Source of the DNA: Dyadobacter chenwenxiniae
GTDB taxonomy: Bacteria > Bacteroidota > Bacteroidia > Cytophagales > Spirosomataceae
Length of the DNA: 64,000 bases
Assembly: GCF_022869785.1 (NCBI RefSeq)
Contig: NZ_CP094997.1
Coordinates: forward strand, 4,402,001-4,466,000
Direction: 5' to 3'
The translations under genes were made by a program, and so were the position numbers. The notes under the pieces are model-generated. The model had not been told where the DNA came from. It did no database searches and saw nothing but the letters and a program-made list of their open reading frames with translations. Positions 26,449-36,468 of this stretch are shown piece by piece (the stretch's first letter is position 1; each line of letters opens with the position of its first letter).

Positions 26449-27529
26449 CAGAGGCGGAGCAGAAAGATTTGTCGTTGATTTATGCAATGAACTCGCCAAT
26501 ATCAAAGGTTCAGAGATATTTTTGATTTCATTAAAAGATAATGCAGCAGCAGACTCTTTTGTGTCAGAGATTAGCGACCGGGTGACATACAAATCATTTG
26601 GCAAAAAGGCCGGATTCGATCCCAGCGTATTATTGCAAGTCACTCAATGGATTCAGAAAGTGAAGCCGGATGTTGTCAATACGCACACCAGCTCGTTCGA
26701 GTATGTGAACATGAATGTCTTTTTCAATTACCCATCTGGAATTAAAGTTTTTCATACAGTCCATAACAGGGCCGCTCAGGAATGTCCGGGAAGCCTGTTA
26801 AAAAAGATCCGGAGCTATTATTACAGAACCGGCAAAGTAGTGCCCGTTACCATTTCCCGTGATGGAAAGGCTACTTTCAGGGAATATTATAATCTCACCA
26901 ATGATCACCTTATCGTTAACGGCCGTCCTGAGCTTCATGTAACTGCCGGACTGTCTGAGGTAAGAAGGAAGTATCCGGTTCGTGAGAACGAATATTTGCT
27001 GTTGAATGTAGGCCGGGTTGTTGAGGCGAAAAACCAAGCTATGCTGATCCGGTCGGTCCAGACTTTCAACCGGCAGGTTGCCGACAAAAAATGCAGACTG
27101 TTGATTATCGGGGATTTGAGGGAACAGCAGGTGGCAAATCAACTTAGAGACCTTGTTAAGAATGATCCTCTAATCGATCTGATCGGAGCAAAAGAGAATG
27201 TGGTAGACTATCTGTCCATTGCCGATGCCTTTTGCTTATCAAGTCATTACGAAGGAATGCCCATTTCCCTGATCGAAGCGCTTTCGCTTGGTTGTATTCC
27301 TATATGTACTCCCGTTGGCGGGATCAAAGAGATGCTCACCGATAAAGTGAATGGCTTCCTCAGCGAAGACACGACGGACGCAGCATACCTTGAAGCAATT
27401 ATGAACTTTCATTTATCTGACAATAAAGAAGTTATGAAAGAAAATTGTATTAAAACATTTGCCAGCAACTATCACATTCACTCAACCGCTGAAAATTATT
27501 ACGGATTATACAGGCAAAAAATGGCTTGA
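26417..27529 (+). CDS. Family 4 glycosyltransferase
   Basis: 370 residues with GT-B fold. The N terminus MKIVHIIPSLSRGGAERFVVDLC is the acceptor-side signature, and the donor side shows LLNVGRVVEAKNQAMLIRSV, LIGAKENVVDYLSIADAFCLSSHYEGMPISLIEALSLGCIPICTPVGGIKEM with the EX7E pair. It should add one sugar of the repeat unit in the cytoplasm. Overlaps the polymerase gene by 32 bases. Confidence 0.9.
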   Translation: MKIVHIIPSLSRGGAERFVVDLCNELANIKGSEIFLISLKDNAAADSFVSEISDRVTYKSFGKKAGFDPSVLLQVTQWIQKVKPDVVNTHTSSFEYVNMNVFFNYPSGIKVFHTVHNRAAQECPGSLLKKIRSYYYRTGKVVPVTISRDGKATFREYYNLTNDHLIVNGRPELHVTAGLSEVRRKYPVRENEYLLLNVGRVVEAKNQAMLIRSVQTFNRQVADKKCRLLIIGDLREQQVANQLRDLVKNDPLIDLIGAKENVVDYLSIADAFCLSSHYEGMPISLIEALSLGCIPICTPVGGIKEMLTDKVNGFLSEDTTDAAYLEAIMNFHLSDNKEVMKENCIKTFASNYHIHSTAENYYGLYRQKMA

Positions 27530-27678
27530 AAACGAAGAAAGTTGGCACGATTCTTATCCGTCGAAGCTGTATGAAACAGGACGTAATCACAATGTTGTCC
27601 TACCGAAATCCGGACTTGTGCTACATTAAAGTGAGGCAAGTTCAGATCTGTCACATCCGAAAATCAAATATTTCATTT

Positions 27679-28992
27679 ATGAAACTATCAGCACTCTGGG
27701 CAACGCTTATCTTCCTACAACTTTTTAATGCGAATGGCTATGCACAAAGGAAAGTCCTTTCCTACGATTCGCTGAAACATTCAAGCAGAGTTAGCAAAAC
27801 AATTATCAAGCTAAATATTCAAAAGGACTTTGGCGCAATTCCGAATGACACAATCAATGACCATGCCGCATTCCAGGCCGCGTCTGACTTCATCAATCGT
27901 CGGAAAGGAAATTGTGAATTAATCATACCAACCGGTACTTACATTGTAGGTAAGCAGGAAAAACTGAAAAACAGGGATTACTTCTATCGTGGTTCAGACG
28001 TCATTCAAATCATAAACGCAACGAATGTGACAATCAAAGGGGAAACCGGCGCCAAACTGAAGTATGATGTTGGTCTCAGGTTCGGCACCTTTGAACCGAC
28101 TGACGGTTCCAGCACGAACATCACAATGGATTGCACTGTGAAAACCAAGACAACATCCAATAAGCGGGCCGATTTAGGGAGGTGTATCGTTGTGGCAGGT
28201 AGCCGCAATGTGATTTTGGAGAATTTGGAATTAGACGGAAACTTCTATTCCGAAACCCTCAATAATATGAACACTTACAATGTAAAATGTACCGACAAAA
28301 AAAGCGCAGCATTCGATCCGAAAAAGATTAACATTGGAGGTGGTTATGGCGATTGTGGTATCCAGCTGGCACATTACGGCGTTTTCATTTCGCATTCCGG
28401 CGACGTTGTGATCCGGAAAGTTACTGCGGAAAGGTTTGGATTAGATGGGATACAGGTTGCTAATTCTCATACAGAACCTGCCCAGAAAAACGTAAAAATC
28501 ATACAGTGCAACCTGGATTTTAATGCCCGCACTGCCCTGGCATTGACCGGCGGCGACCAGATTGAAATTACAGGCACATCTCTAACCAACACCGGACGTT
28601 GCATATATGCTTCCACGGGAACCGGCGTGGATATCGAAGCTCAACTCGATGCAAAAAGAAAGGAAAAACTGGTGACCAATGTCAAGTTCACCAACTGCAA
28701 ATTCAGCAATAATAGCTCGGGCGAGATCCTGGCGAAATTCGGATTAGGTTCATCCAATATCACGTTTGAGGGTTGTGATATAAAAAGTTCAACCCGGGCG
28801 ATCAATCTCGGAAGGAAAAATACGGGTTATAAATTCGTAAATAACCGGATCAGTGGTACAAAAATCATTCTTTTAGAGGGTAAAAAAATTGATATAAGGG
28901 ATGAAGTCCAGTCTAAAAGTGTAAGAAGCGCAAACTCATTGCGAACTGCGGGCCCATCTAATGTCTTCCAAAACAATGTATTGGTTGACTAG
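27679..28992 (+). CDS. Secreted right-handed beta-helix protein, pectate-lyase-like
   Basis: About 437 residues from the ATG at 27679, where a signal peptide begins (MKLSALWATLIFLQLFNANGYAQ). The frame is open back to 27526 but only with a TTG start. After the signal the sequence LNIQKDFGAIPNDTINDHAAFQAASDFINRR matches the opening of Pectate_lyase_3-like folds, and parallel beta-helix rungs follow (VTIKGETGAKLKYD, NVILENLELDGNFY, VVIRKVTAERFGLDGIQVANSH, NVKIIQCNLDFNARTALALTGGD, NITFEGCDIKSSTRAINLG). It may be a polysaccharide lyase, a modifying enzyme or an attachment protein for the polymer. Embedded among glycosyltransferase genes. Confidence 0.82.
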   Translation: MKLSALWATLIFLQLFNANGYAQRKVLSYDSLKHSSRVSKTIIKLNIQKDFGAIPNDTINDHAAFQAASDFINRRKGNCELIIPTGTYIVGKQEKLKNRDYFYRGSDVIQIINATNVTIKGETGAKLKYDVGLRFGTFEPTDGSSTNITMDCTVKTKTTSNKRADLGRCIVVAGSRNVILENLELDGNFYSETLNNMNTYNVKCTDKKSAAFDPKKINIGGGYGDCGIQLAHYGVFISHSGDVVIRKVTAERFGLDGIQVANSHTEPAQKNVKIIQCNLDFNARTALALTGGDQIEITGTSLTNTGRCIYASTGTGVDIEAQLDAKRKEKLVTNVKFTNCKFSNNSSGEILAKFGLGSSNITFEGCDIKSSTRAINLGRKNTGYKFVNNRISGTKIILLEGKKIDIRDEVQSKSVRSANSLRTAGPSNVFQNNVLVD

Positions 28993-29032
28993 TTCTTCCT
29001 TTTCTTATACGCACTAATGCATAAAGAGCTTG

Positions 29033-30145
29033 ATGAAAGTTTTAGCAATCACCAATGATATCTCGCAAGGCGGCGGAGAAAAACTTCTAGCCTCCTCTCT
29101 TCCGATCTTCAAAAAAAAAGGCATCGATATTTCCCTGTTGCTGCTCAACGCAAAGGGTTCTGTGCCTGCCTTTCTGTCGGATATTAAAAACTCTGGTATT
29201 ACAATCCATGACCTCCGCATCAACAACTTCTATAACCCGCTCTGTGCATGGAAAATAAGGGCGTTTCTTGAAGCAAATTCGGTTGACGTCGTTCATGTTC
29301 ACCTGTTCCCCGCTTTATACTGGGCAAGCTTAGCGGTCTCTTTGATGAAAGAAAAGCCGGTCTTGATTTTTACCGAGCATAGTAATCATAACAAAAGACG
29401 CGACAAAAAATATTTGCAGGAAATCGAGCGAGCCGCTTACAGGCCCTACTCCGCCATCATTGCCATTACTGATAGCGTTAGAGAAAAATTGAGCAACTGG
29501 ATTGGCCAAAGCAGTAAAATCCAAACGATTAACAATGGTGTGGACCTCTCCACTATCGCAAACGCCCCGAAACACGACAGATCTGTTTTATGCTCCGAAC
29601 TGAACATTCCAGTCAATGCAAAGCTCATGCTCATGGCCGCCAGCTTTCGATATCCAAAGGATCAGGCAGCGCTGATTAAGGCATGCGCAATTTTGGGAGA
29701 AGGTCATCACGTATTGCTTGCAGGTGAGGGCGAACTGAAAGAAAAAAGTCAGGCGCTGGCAGTCCAGTGCGGTGTCGGAAACCGCGTGCATTATCTGGGC
29801 TTCCGAACAGATATTTCGTCGCTTATGAAAACCGTTGACTTGAATATTCTGTCGTCCGCATACGAGGGAATGTCTGGCGTCACGCTGGAATCGCTTGCAG
29901 CCGCTGTTCCATTTCTTGGTTCAGATGTTGCCGGTATACGTGAAATTGTCCCCGGTAAATCTTTCCTCTTTGCCCCGGGTGATGAGCATGATCTCGCCAA
30001 TAAGATCGCACCTATTTTTCAAAATCCGGAGCTTTCCGCGAGAATGACAAATGAAGCAACTGCTTTTGTAAGAAGCTTTGATATGGAATACATGGTTGAT
30101 AAGTACATTCTACTATACAAAACGCTACTAAACCGCCATATATAG
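29033..30145 (+). CDS. Family 4 glycosyltransferase
   Basis: About 370 residues. MKVLAITNDISQGGGEKLLASSLP is the N-terminal acceptor-side motif; MLMAASFRYPKDQAALIKACAILG and VDLNILSSAYEGMSGVTLESLAAAVPFLGSDVAGIREIV carry the donor site. I take the ATG at 29033; the TTG just before it is less likely. Last gene before an AT-rich gap of about 160 bases with a new promoter. Confidence 0.88.
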   Translation: MKVLAITNDISQGGGEKLLASSLPIFKKKGIDISLLLLNAKGSVPAFLSDIKNSGITIHDLRINNFYNPLCAWKIRAFLEANSVDVVHVHLFPALYWASLAVSLMKEKPVLIFTEHSNHNKRRDKKYLQEIERAAYRPYSAIIAITDSVREKLSNWIGQSSKIQTINNGVDLSTIANAPKHDRSVLCSELNIPVNAKLMLMAASFRYPKDQAALIKACAILGEGHHVLLAGEGELKEKSQALAVQCGVGNRVHYLGFRTDISSLMKTVDLNILSSAYEGMSGVTLESLAAAVPFLGSDVAGIREIVPGKSFLFAPGDEHDLANKIAPIFQNPELSARMTNEATAFVRSFDMEYMVDKYILLYKTLLNRHI

Positions 30146-30222
30146 TCATAAAAAATCAATAAATTATAGTACATATTTTTCGATTTATAGTATTTATTCG
30201 TAAAAATATTATTACAATAATA

Positions 30223-30252
30223 TTGGTAATCGTTACGCAATAGCTAAATTTG
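30223..30252 (+). promoter_or_regulatory. Bacteroidota-type promoter of the second beta-helix gene
   Basis: TTG at 30223-30225, a 19-base spacer and TAAATTTG at 30245-30252 match the TTG / TAnnTTTG promoter pattern exactly. It lies in a very AT-rich gap and 57 bases before the ATG at 30309, so the second half of the locus is probably a separate transcript. Confidence 0.7.
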
Positions 30253-30308
30253 TTCGATACATATAGAACTAATTCTATTTAATTGAACACCTAATTAAAT
30301 ATCGTAAC

Positions 30309-32495
30309 ATGACAACTTGGTTATCAAATTTTTTTTGCCTCCTGTTAGTCGGCTTGTTAACACTTTCTTCTGCACACACCTTCGCAATTGACCCTATCCG
30401 TTTTTCGATAACTACAACTGCCACAGAGGTTCTGGTTAATGAGGAGTTTGAAATAAATATCAAGGCTGATCTTCTAAATATTCCCGCTAATACAGTCTAT
30501 GTATTCGAAACGGCACGTGCTTTTCGTTTAAAAGTTATCCTGCCCGATGGATTTCGGCAAACCGGAGGCTCTTATAACGATTACATTGAAGGAGAATTAA
30601 GCGGCAATAAGCCTTCTGCATTTTACACTATTAAAGGTAAGTTTGTCAGCGCCGAAAGAGCCGGTGTCTTTCAATTGCTCAGGAGCCACAAATCCGCAAA
30701 CAGTGCCAGCAACTTTGTAGAGGTCGGCAGGCTCTCGTTCGGCATGAGTGAAGGCTTACAGGAAGGCGCCGCAAATGCTCGCATCGCACTTGCCGGAACC
30801 GTGTCATACATCCCTTATCTCAGTATCTCTGCCCTGCGATCTATTTCGGACACTGCTACCAGCGTTTTTATCACAGATCAGGGTGGAGCAGGAATCTTCA
30901 AGCACAATCCATCCTCCACCAAGGCGGACGACGGCGCCCTGACAATCGTTACAGCGGGAAAAAGATATGAACGTGTCTACACAGGCCCGGCAAATGTGGA
31001 GTGGTTCGGGGTAGTGGGCGATGGAACAACCGATAACACTGCAGCTTTACAGGCAATGCTTGACAGAGCAGATATCAGCAGTATTTATTTTCCCAAGCCA
31101 GCGGTGTCTTACCGGATCAAAAGATTAAACCTGCGCTCTAACAAAACAATCGTTTTGGAAGAGGGTACGGTGGTTGAAGGACTTGGCACCTTAGGCCTGG
31201 AAGAGAGAATGATCATGATGAATAATGTGCAGAACATATCCATCAAAGGAAACAATGTTGTATTCAAAGATAAAAAGGCAAACTATACAAGTGGAGAACA
31301 GCGCCATATGTTTGCAATGCTGGGCGTTACAAATGTCACTATCGAGGGCGTTGCTGCAAACAACAGCGGTGGGGACGGCTTCTACATCGGCGCAAGTTCC
31401 ACTCAGAAATACTCGGAAAATGTAAAACTGATCAACATTAGTGCCGACAACAACCGGCGACAAGGCCTTTCCATTGTTTCAGGTAAAAACATTGAGGTAA
31501 CCAGTCCTGTGCTAACCAATTCGAATGGCACTGCTCCAAACGCCGGGATTGACATTGAGCCTAATAACCCGGATGAGTTTCTGGAAGGTATACGCATCAC
31601 TAATCCAATCACAAGAAACAATGTTGGGGCTGGCATAGTGATACTTATCGACGATTTCAAAGGAACGAACCGTGTGGTAGACATTACCATTACCAATCAT
31701 AACGACGATGGCAGCATGTATGGGGCATACGTTTCCAGGGCAACAGGCGCTATTGCAGGAACGATTACATTTCAGAATCCGATTTGGAGAAATAACCGGG
31801 CCAATGGCTTTTGCGCCAGCAATTACAGTTCGAACGCCTGCACGATACAGGTCAATGACCCAACGGTGATAGACTGCAACGTAGCGGGCTCAACGCACGC
31901 AGTATTTGGCTCGGCGTTCCTGGTATATCGGGAAGCCAATGCATTGGGCGATGTAAATGTGGGCAACGTTCATATCATTCGCCCCAAAGTCCAGGATACT
32001 AGAAGTGTCAAAAAAATTGTCTCCGCATTTGCATTTGATGACATTTCCAGAAAAGGGACTGTTAATAATTGCAGCCTCATTGACCCCGTCGTGCTGGACG
32101 GCCTTGACGTATTGAAGTATGTGCATTTTGCGGTTCTGAATAATTTTGCCTTATCCGACAGACATGAAAAACTGACATTTGATGTTGCACAATTGAACAG
32201 AACGCTTACTTATGGCTTTTATAAAAGAGTTTTCCACAATGCAACTTCAACGGGAACAAGAACCATTTCGCTCAATGGTTTGCCTGCTAATTACCCCGAA
32301 ATCACTTTTGAAGTGCGTAACGGCCAGATTTTAAGACTCATACCAACCATAAACGACAACATCCTGCCCCTGTCAGTCAATAAAGGAAAGTACATTCAGT
32401 GTAATGTTGTGGGTAGCAAAATTACGCTCCGCAAAACCACAACAAATTCCTGGCAGGTGATGGAAATGATAGGAACCTGGACGGTGCAGCCGTAA
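30309..32495 (+). CDS. Large secreted beta-helix protein with Pectate_lyase_3-like domain
   Basis: 728 residues with a signal peptide (MTTWLSNFFCLLLVGLLTLSSAHTFA). Residues 27-170 form an extra N-terminal beta-rich domain (TTTATEVLVNEEFEINIKADL). From about 235 WFGVVGDGTTDNTAALQAML is the classical start of the pectate-lyase/phage-tailspike fold, followed by beta-helix rungs (NVQNISIKGNNVVFKD, NVTIEGVAANNSGGDGFYIGAS, NVKLINISADNNRRQGLSIVSGKNIEV, GIRITNPITRNNVGAGIVI). The end is a small beta domain (GNTEITFEVRNGQ-like). Possible polymer lyase or tailspike-like binding protein. Own promoter at 30223-30252. Confidence 0.85.
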   Translation: MTTWLSNFFCLLLVGLLTLSSAHTFAIDPIRFSITTTATEVLVNEEFEINIKADLLNIPANTVYVFETARAFRLKVILPDGFRQTGGSYNDYIEGELSGNKPSAFYTIKGKFVSAERAGVFQLLRSHKSANSASNFVEVGRLSFGMSEGLQEGAANARIALAGTVSYIPYLSISALRSISDTATSVFITDQGGAGIFKHNPSSTKADDGALTIVTAGKRYERVYTGPANVEWFGVVGDGTTDNTAALQAMLDRADISSIYFPKPAVSYRIKRLNLRSNKTIVLEEGTVVEGLGTLGLEERMIMMNNVQNISIKGNNVVFKDKKANYTSGEQRHMFAMLGVTNVTIEGVAANNSGGDGFYIGASSTQKYSENVKLINISADNNRRQGLSIVSGKNIEVTSPVLTNSNGTAPNAGIDIEPNNPDEFLEGIRITNPITRNNVGAGIVILIDDFKGTNRVVDITITNHNDDGSMYGAYVSRATGAIAGTITFQNPIWRNNRANGFCASNYSSNACTIQVNDPTVIDCNVAGSTHAVFGSAFLVYREANALGDVNVGNVHIIRPKVQDTRSVKKIVSAFAFDDISRKGTVNNCSLIDPVVLDGLDVLKYVHFAVLNNFALSDRHEKLTFDVAQLNRTLTYGFYKRVFHNATSTGTRTISLNGLPANYPEITFEVRNGQILRLIPTINDNILPLSVNKGKYIQCNVVGSKITLRKTTTNSWQVMEMIGTWTVQP

Positions 32496-32508
32496 TGCCT
32501 TTTATGTC

Positions 32509-32557
32509 AGGCAGACTGTAATACGTGGCTGCTAGGACCATGTGTTTCGGTCTGCCT
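32509..32557 (+). terminator. Possible weak hairpin terminator
   Basis: AGGCAGAC (32509-32516) pairs with GTCTGCCT (32550-32557) and a short T run follows, but the loop is 33 bases. It lies just after the beta-helix gene. Confidence 0.35.
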
Positions 32558-32637
32558 TAACATTTTTATATCAAAGGCAACCGATTTTTCGGCGTATCAA
32601 CTATTTTTGTCAATTATTGACAATTATAACAAACTAT

Positions 32638-33905
32638 ATGCACCTAGAAAATAAGACAATTTGTGTAATTGGCCTTGGTTATGTGGGCCTGCCTCTCGCA
32701 GTTGAATTCGGTAAAATATTTGAAACAATTGGGCTGGATATTGATCAGCAAAGAATTAATGAGCTCATCAATCATTTTGACCGGACACTGGAAGTTGACG
32801 CGGACGGTTTAAAAGCTGCTGTTAAATTAAGGTTTACCGCAGATCCGAACGACATTCAACAAGCCTCCATCTTCATCATTACAGTCCCCACACCAGTTGA
32901 CCAGTTCAACAACCCTGATCTCACGCCTGTCAGGAAAGCTACGGAAACTGTTGCGCGTAATTTGAAAGCAGGCGACATTGTTATCTATGAATCAACAGTT
33001 TATCCCGGTGTTACGGAAGATTACTGTGTCCCTATTTTAGAAAAAATTTCAGGACTGACTTTTAATCAGGATTTTTTCTGCGGTTATTCCCCCGAAAGGA
33101 TTAATCCGGGAGATAAGCACCACACGCTGACCAAAATCAGAAAGGTAACTTCCGGATCGACTCCCGAAATTGCAGAAGAAGTAAATGACCTATATGGAGC
33201 TATCATCACGGCCGGAACATTCAAAGCTTCAAGCATTAAAGTTGCTGAATCCGCAAAAGTGATTGAAAATGCGCAGCGTGATATCAACATTGCGTTTGTA
33301 AACGAACTCGCAAAGATCTTTAATCTGCTCAAAATCGATACCAGCGAAGTGTTGGAAGCAGCAGGAACGAAGTGGAATTTTCTTCCTTTTAAACCAGGGC
33401 TGGTAGGCGGGCACTGCATTGGTGTGGATCCCTTTTATTTAGCACAAAAAGCCAAGGAAGTCGGTTACCATCCGGAGATCATTCTAGCCGGTCGACGCTT
33501 AAATGACTCCATGGGCTCTTATGTCGCTACTCAATTTATCAAATTGCTTATTCAAAGTGAGCGTAAAAATAAAGGGTCAGGATGTGTTGGTGCTTGGGAT
33601 AACGTTCAAAGAGAACTGCCCCGACATTCGGAACAGCAGGGTTATTGATATTATCAGAGAATTAGAGTCTTACCAAATGAATGTCCACGTTTATGATCCC
33701 TGGGCTGACAAGAACGAAGTTCAGCACGAATACGGCATTACGTTGATCGATAGTTTGGAGGGAATTGAAAAATATCAAGGCATTATCGCAGCTGTTGGGC
33801 ATGACCAATTGCTTGATCTTCAAATACCTTCGGGAGAAAATGGCCCAATTGTTTACGATGTAAAAAGGTATATTTCCAAAAGAGAGAAAGTACGCCAGGC
33901 TGTAA
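32638..33905 (+). pseudogene. tviB: UDP-N-acetylhexosamine dehydrogenase (TviB/WbpO type), broken by two single-A insertions
   Basis: The ATG at 32638 opens MHLENKTICVIGLGYVGLPLAVEFGK, the NAD-binding start of UDP-GlcNAc/GalNAc 6-dehydrogenases. FCGYSPERINPGD, the Lys-containing KVAESAKVIENAQRDINIAFVNE and the catalytic Cys in GLVGGHCIGVDP are intact. After QFIKLLIQSER the frame is lost at an A5 tract (33565-33569); one A fewer gives KIKGQDVLVLGITFKENCPDIRNS in the next frame. A second A5 tract (33862-33866) breaks it again; one A fewer gives VYDVKGIFPKERKYARL and a TAA at 33903-33905. With both corrected the protein is about 421 residues, the normal length. Its product would be the uronic acid epimerised by the next gene. 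Sequencing error or true loss cannot be told apart here. Confidence 0.85.
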
Positions 33906-33978
33906 TCCCATGCCCGTTCCATAATATTAATACATTGCAATTGCGTTTCTCAGTACACATTTTGCCGTTTCGTATCCC

Positions 33979-34971
33979 ATGAATTTCAATAAATATCATC
34001 AGCAGGATATTTCATCCTCCCATTTTTTAATTACCGGAGGCGCCGGATTTATCGGTTCAAATCTTGTTGCCTATCTGGTTCAGCATCATGCGGCCAAGAT
34101 TGTTGTTTTAGATAATTTATCAACAGGTTACCTGGAAAACATTGCTGAATTTATCGATAACGGACAAATTCATTTCATTGAAGGAGACATCCGCGACTAT
34201 AAAACCTGCACAGAGGCCATGCAGGGAATTGATTTTGTTTTGCACGAAGCGGCCCTTGGTTCGGTCCCCAGAAGTATCAATGATCCGATAACAACCAACG
34301 AAGTGAATATCAGCGGCTTTCTCAATGTACTACATGCCGCCAAAGAAGCGGGTGTAAAACGGATGGTCTATGCCGCCTCGTCGTCCACTTACGGCGACAG
34401 CCCCTCGTTACCCAAGCAGGAAGCTATAATCGGGAATCCCTTATCCCCGTACGCCGTCACGAAATATGTGAATGAACTCTACGCGGACGTGTTTTCCCGT
34501 AACTATCAATTCCATAGTGTCGGCCTGAGGTATTTCAATGTTTTTGGGCCAAAGCAGAATGTGAACGGGCCTTACGCTGCGGTAATTCCACTTTTCATTA
34601 CACAAATATTGAACGGCGAAAGACCCGTGATCAATGGTGATGGACTTACTTCGAGGGACTTTACATTTGTATCAAACGTAGTTCAGGCCAATATCAGAGC
34701 ATTGCTGACTGACAACATTGTAAAGCATGAAGTCTTCAACGTGGCCTGCAACGAGCAAACTTCCCTGACTCAACTTGTGTCCGCCATCACCGATAACTTA
34801 GGGAGCTCACTGGAACCTATCTATAAACCGGAAAGAAAAGGAGATGTAAAACATAGCCTTGCGGATATTTCCAAAGCCCACAATCTACTGCATTATCAGC
34901 CCGAGGTGTTATTTAAAGACGGTTTGAAGGAAACAATCACATATTTTCAAGAATTAATTGCCGCCCCCTGA
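33979..34971 (+). CDS. tviC: UDP-N-acetylglucosamine/glucuronate C4-epimerase (TviC/WbpP type)
   Basis: 330 residues, extended SDR. FLITGGAGFIGSNLVAYLV binds NAD; HEAALGSVPRSINDPI and AASSSTYGDSPSLPKQE with SPYAVTKYVNELYADVF give the catalytic Ser and YxxxK; RYFNVFGPKQNVNGPYAAVIPLF and NGDGLTSRDFTFVSNVVQANI are typical of WbpP. It interconverts the gluco and galacto forms of UDP-N-acetylated sugars. Directly follows the dehydrogenase, as in the Vi antigen and Pseudomonas O6 loci. Confidence 0.93.
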   Translation: MNFNKYHQQDISSSHFLITGGAGFIGSNLVAYLVQHHAAKIVVLDNLSTGYLENIAEFIDNGQIHFIEGDIRDYKTCTEAMQGIDFVLHEAALGSVPRSINDPITTNEVNISGFLNVLHAAKEAGVKRMVYAASSSTYGDSPSLPKQEAIIGNPLSPYAVTKYVNELYADVFSRNYQFHSVGLRYFNVFGPKQNVNGPYAAVIPLFITQILNGERPVINGDGLTSRDFTFVSNVVQANIRALLTDNIVKHEVFNVACNEQTSLTQLVSAITDNLGSSLEPIYKPERKGDVKHSLADISKAHNLLHYQPEVLFKDGLKETITYFQELIAAP

Positions 34972-35054
34972 TCAACAATCTTCCTTGATTGGGTTATTCC
35001 AACCATTCAGTGAAATCCATTGATGGCTTCGGATAAAACAGGCAACACACCTAT

Positions 35055-36212
35055 ATGAACAAGATCAAACTACTTAGAATTACCACAGAAACTTATTCGC
35101 TACGTATACTGCTCAAAGGACAATTGAGATATATGTCAGAAAAAGGGATGGAAGTGTACATGGCCAGCACACCCGACAAACACGTGCCGGATATGGAGGC
35201 AAGTCAAAATGCGCAATTCCACCCGCTCCCCCTTTCCAGAGAGCTGACGCCTTTTAAAGATTTGATGGCCTTGTTCAGCACCATTCGCTTAATCAGGAAG
35301 CTCAAACCGCACATTGTTCATACGCACTCACCCAAAGCCGGAATTATTGGAATGCTTGCCGCATACATCTGCAACGTTCCGCTGAAGATGCACACCGTCG
35401 CCGGCTTGCCGCTGATGGAAGTTACAGGCCCCAAAAGGAAACTGCTCAACTTTGTAGAAACCCTGACTTATTGGTGCTCAGACTGGGTTTTGCCCAATTC
35501 CCATGAGCTCAAACAATTTATCCTGGACAACAATTTAAGCCCGGACAAGTCGAAAGTAAAGGTGTTAGGAAATGGCAGCAGCAATGGGATCGACCTGAAA
35601 TACTTTTCTGTAAATCCCAAGTTGCTAACCGAAAGCAGCGATTTCAGAAAACAGAATAACGTTGATGAGCATGATATTGTGCTGGCCTTTATGGGCAGAC
35701 TCGCGAATTACAAGGGAGTCAATGAGTTGGTAAAAGCATTTCAAATTCTCGAAAAGCGGCATCAAAATTTAAAACTTGTGTTGATTGGTGCGCCCGAGGA
35801 CTTGAACCCACTCGAGGAAACTACCGAAAGTGAAATCGCTAATAACAAATCGATTATCGCAGTCGGACACCAGAATGATGTGCGAAAGTTCCTGATCGCA
35901 TCGGACATATTTGTGTTTCCCAGCTACAGAGAAGGCTTTCCACAAGCTCTTTTACAAGCAAGCGCTATGGGCATTCCCTGCATTGCAACTAACATTAACG
36001 GCTGCAACGAAATGATTGAGGACGGGAAAACCGGGATTCTCATCGAGCCCAAAAGCGTCAATGCGATTGTTGAAGCGTGCGAAAAATTGATTAAAGACCG
36101 TCAGGCTAGTGAAAAGATGGGAATGTTAGCGCAACAATATGTGCTTAAGAACTTTGAGCAACAACAATTATGGAAGGACATACATACATTCTACAACGCA
36201 CATTTGTCTTGA
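35055..36212 (+). CDS. Family 4 glycosyltransferase
   Basis: 385 residues, GT-B fold. HIVHTHSPKAGIIGMLAAYICNVPLKMHTVAGLPLM belongs to the acceptor half, VKVLGNGSSNGIDLKYF is the inter-domain linker, and LAFMGRLANYKGVNELVKAF with SDIFVFPSYREGFPQALLQASAMGIPCIATNINGCNEMI is the donor site with the EX7E-like motif. The sequence is close to the CapM/WbuB-type transferases that add the second sugar after the initiating transferase, whose gene follows. Confidence 0.9.
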   Translation: MNKIKLLRITTETYSLRILLKGQLRYMSEKGMEVYMASTPDKHVPDMEASQNAQFHPLPLSRELTPFKDLMALFSTIRLIRKLKPHIVHTHSPKAGIIGMLAAYICNVPLKMHTVAGLPLMEVTGPKRKLLNFVETLTYWCSDWVLPNSHELKQFILDNNLSPDKSKVKVLGNGSSNGIDLKYFSVNPKLLTESSDFRKQNNVDEHDIVLAFMGRLANYKGVNELVKAFQILEKRHQNLKLVLIGAPEDLNPLEETTESEIANNKSIIAVGHQNDVRKFLIASDIFVFPSYREGFPQALLQASAMGIPCIATNINGCNEMIEDGKTGILIEPKSVNAIVEACEKLIKDRQASEKMGMLAQQYVLKNFEQQQLWKDIHTFYNAHLS

Positions 36213-36468
36213 AAGTAATTTAAAAAAAATAAACCAAACGCAAGTATAAATCTACCACACCTATCTTTATGAAATACTTAACGATCCCCTCCCTTTCCAT
36301 AATTTATCCGGTACGCCTTTTGTTTATTGGTTTTAATTATCGGCCTTAAAATAGCTGAAACCTGCCGAAGGTTCACTATAACGCGCGAAATGTTTCAACT
36401 TAAAAATTTTTAGGTTATAATTGCATTCTTTTTAGCACACGCTTTTAATTTACTATTGCCGCACACAT
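36213..36468. promoter_or_regulatory. AT-rich gap upstream of the initiating transferase
   Basis: 256 non-coding bases, the longest gap within the locus. TTATAATTGC at about 36413-36422 resembles TAnnTTTG with one mismatch and lies about 50 bases before the ATG at 36469; no good -33 is seen. It could hold a weak internal promoter. Confidence 0.3.

Noticed and set aside
27526..27678. 51-residue N-terminal extension of the first beta-helix protein
   Set aside because: It would need a TTG start overlapping the previous gene and would bury the clear signal peptide that starts at 27679.
32542..32637. 32-residue N-terminal extension of the UDP-sugar dehydrogenase
   Set aside because: The family starts with the NAD-binding motif right after the ATG at 32638 and the extension contains the probable promoter box TATTTTTG at 32602-32609.
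33503..33982. Separate short gene downstream of the dehydrogenase
   Set aside because: Its sequence is the continuation of the dehydrogenase after a one-base shift, not an independent protein.
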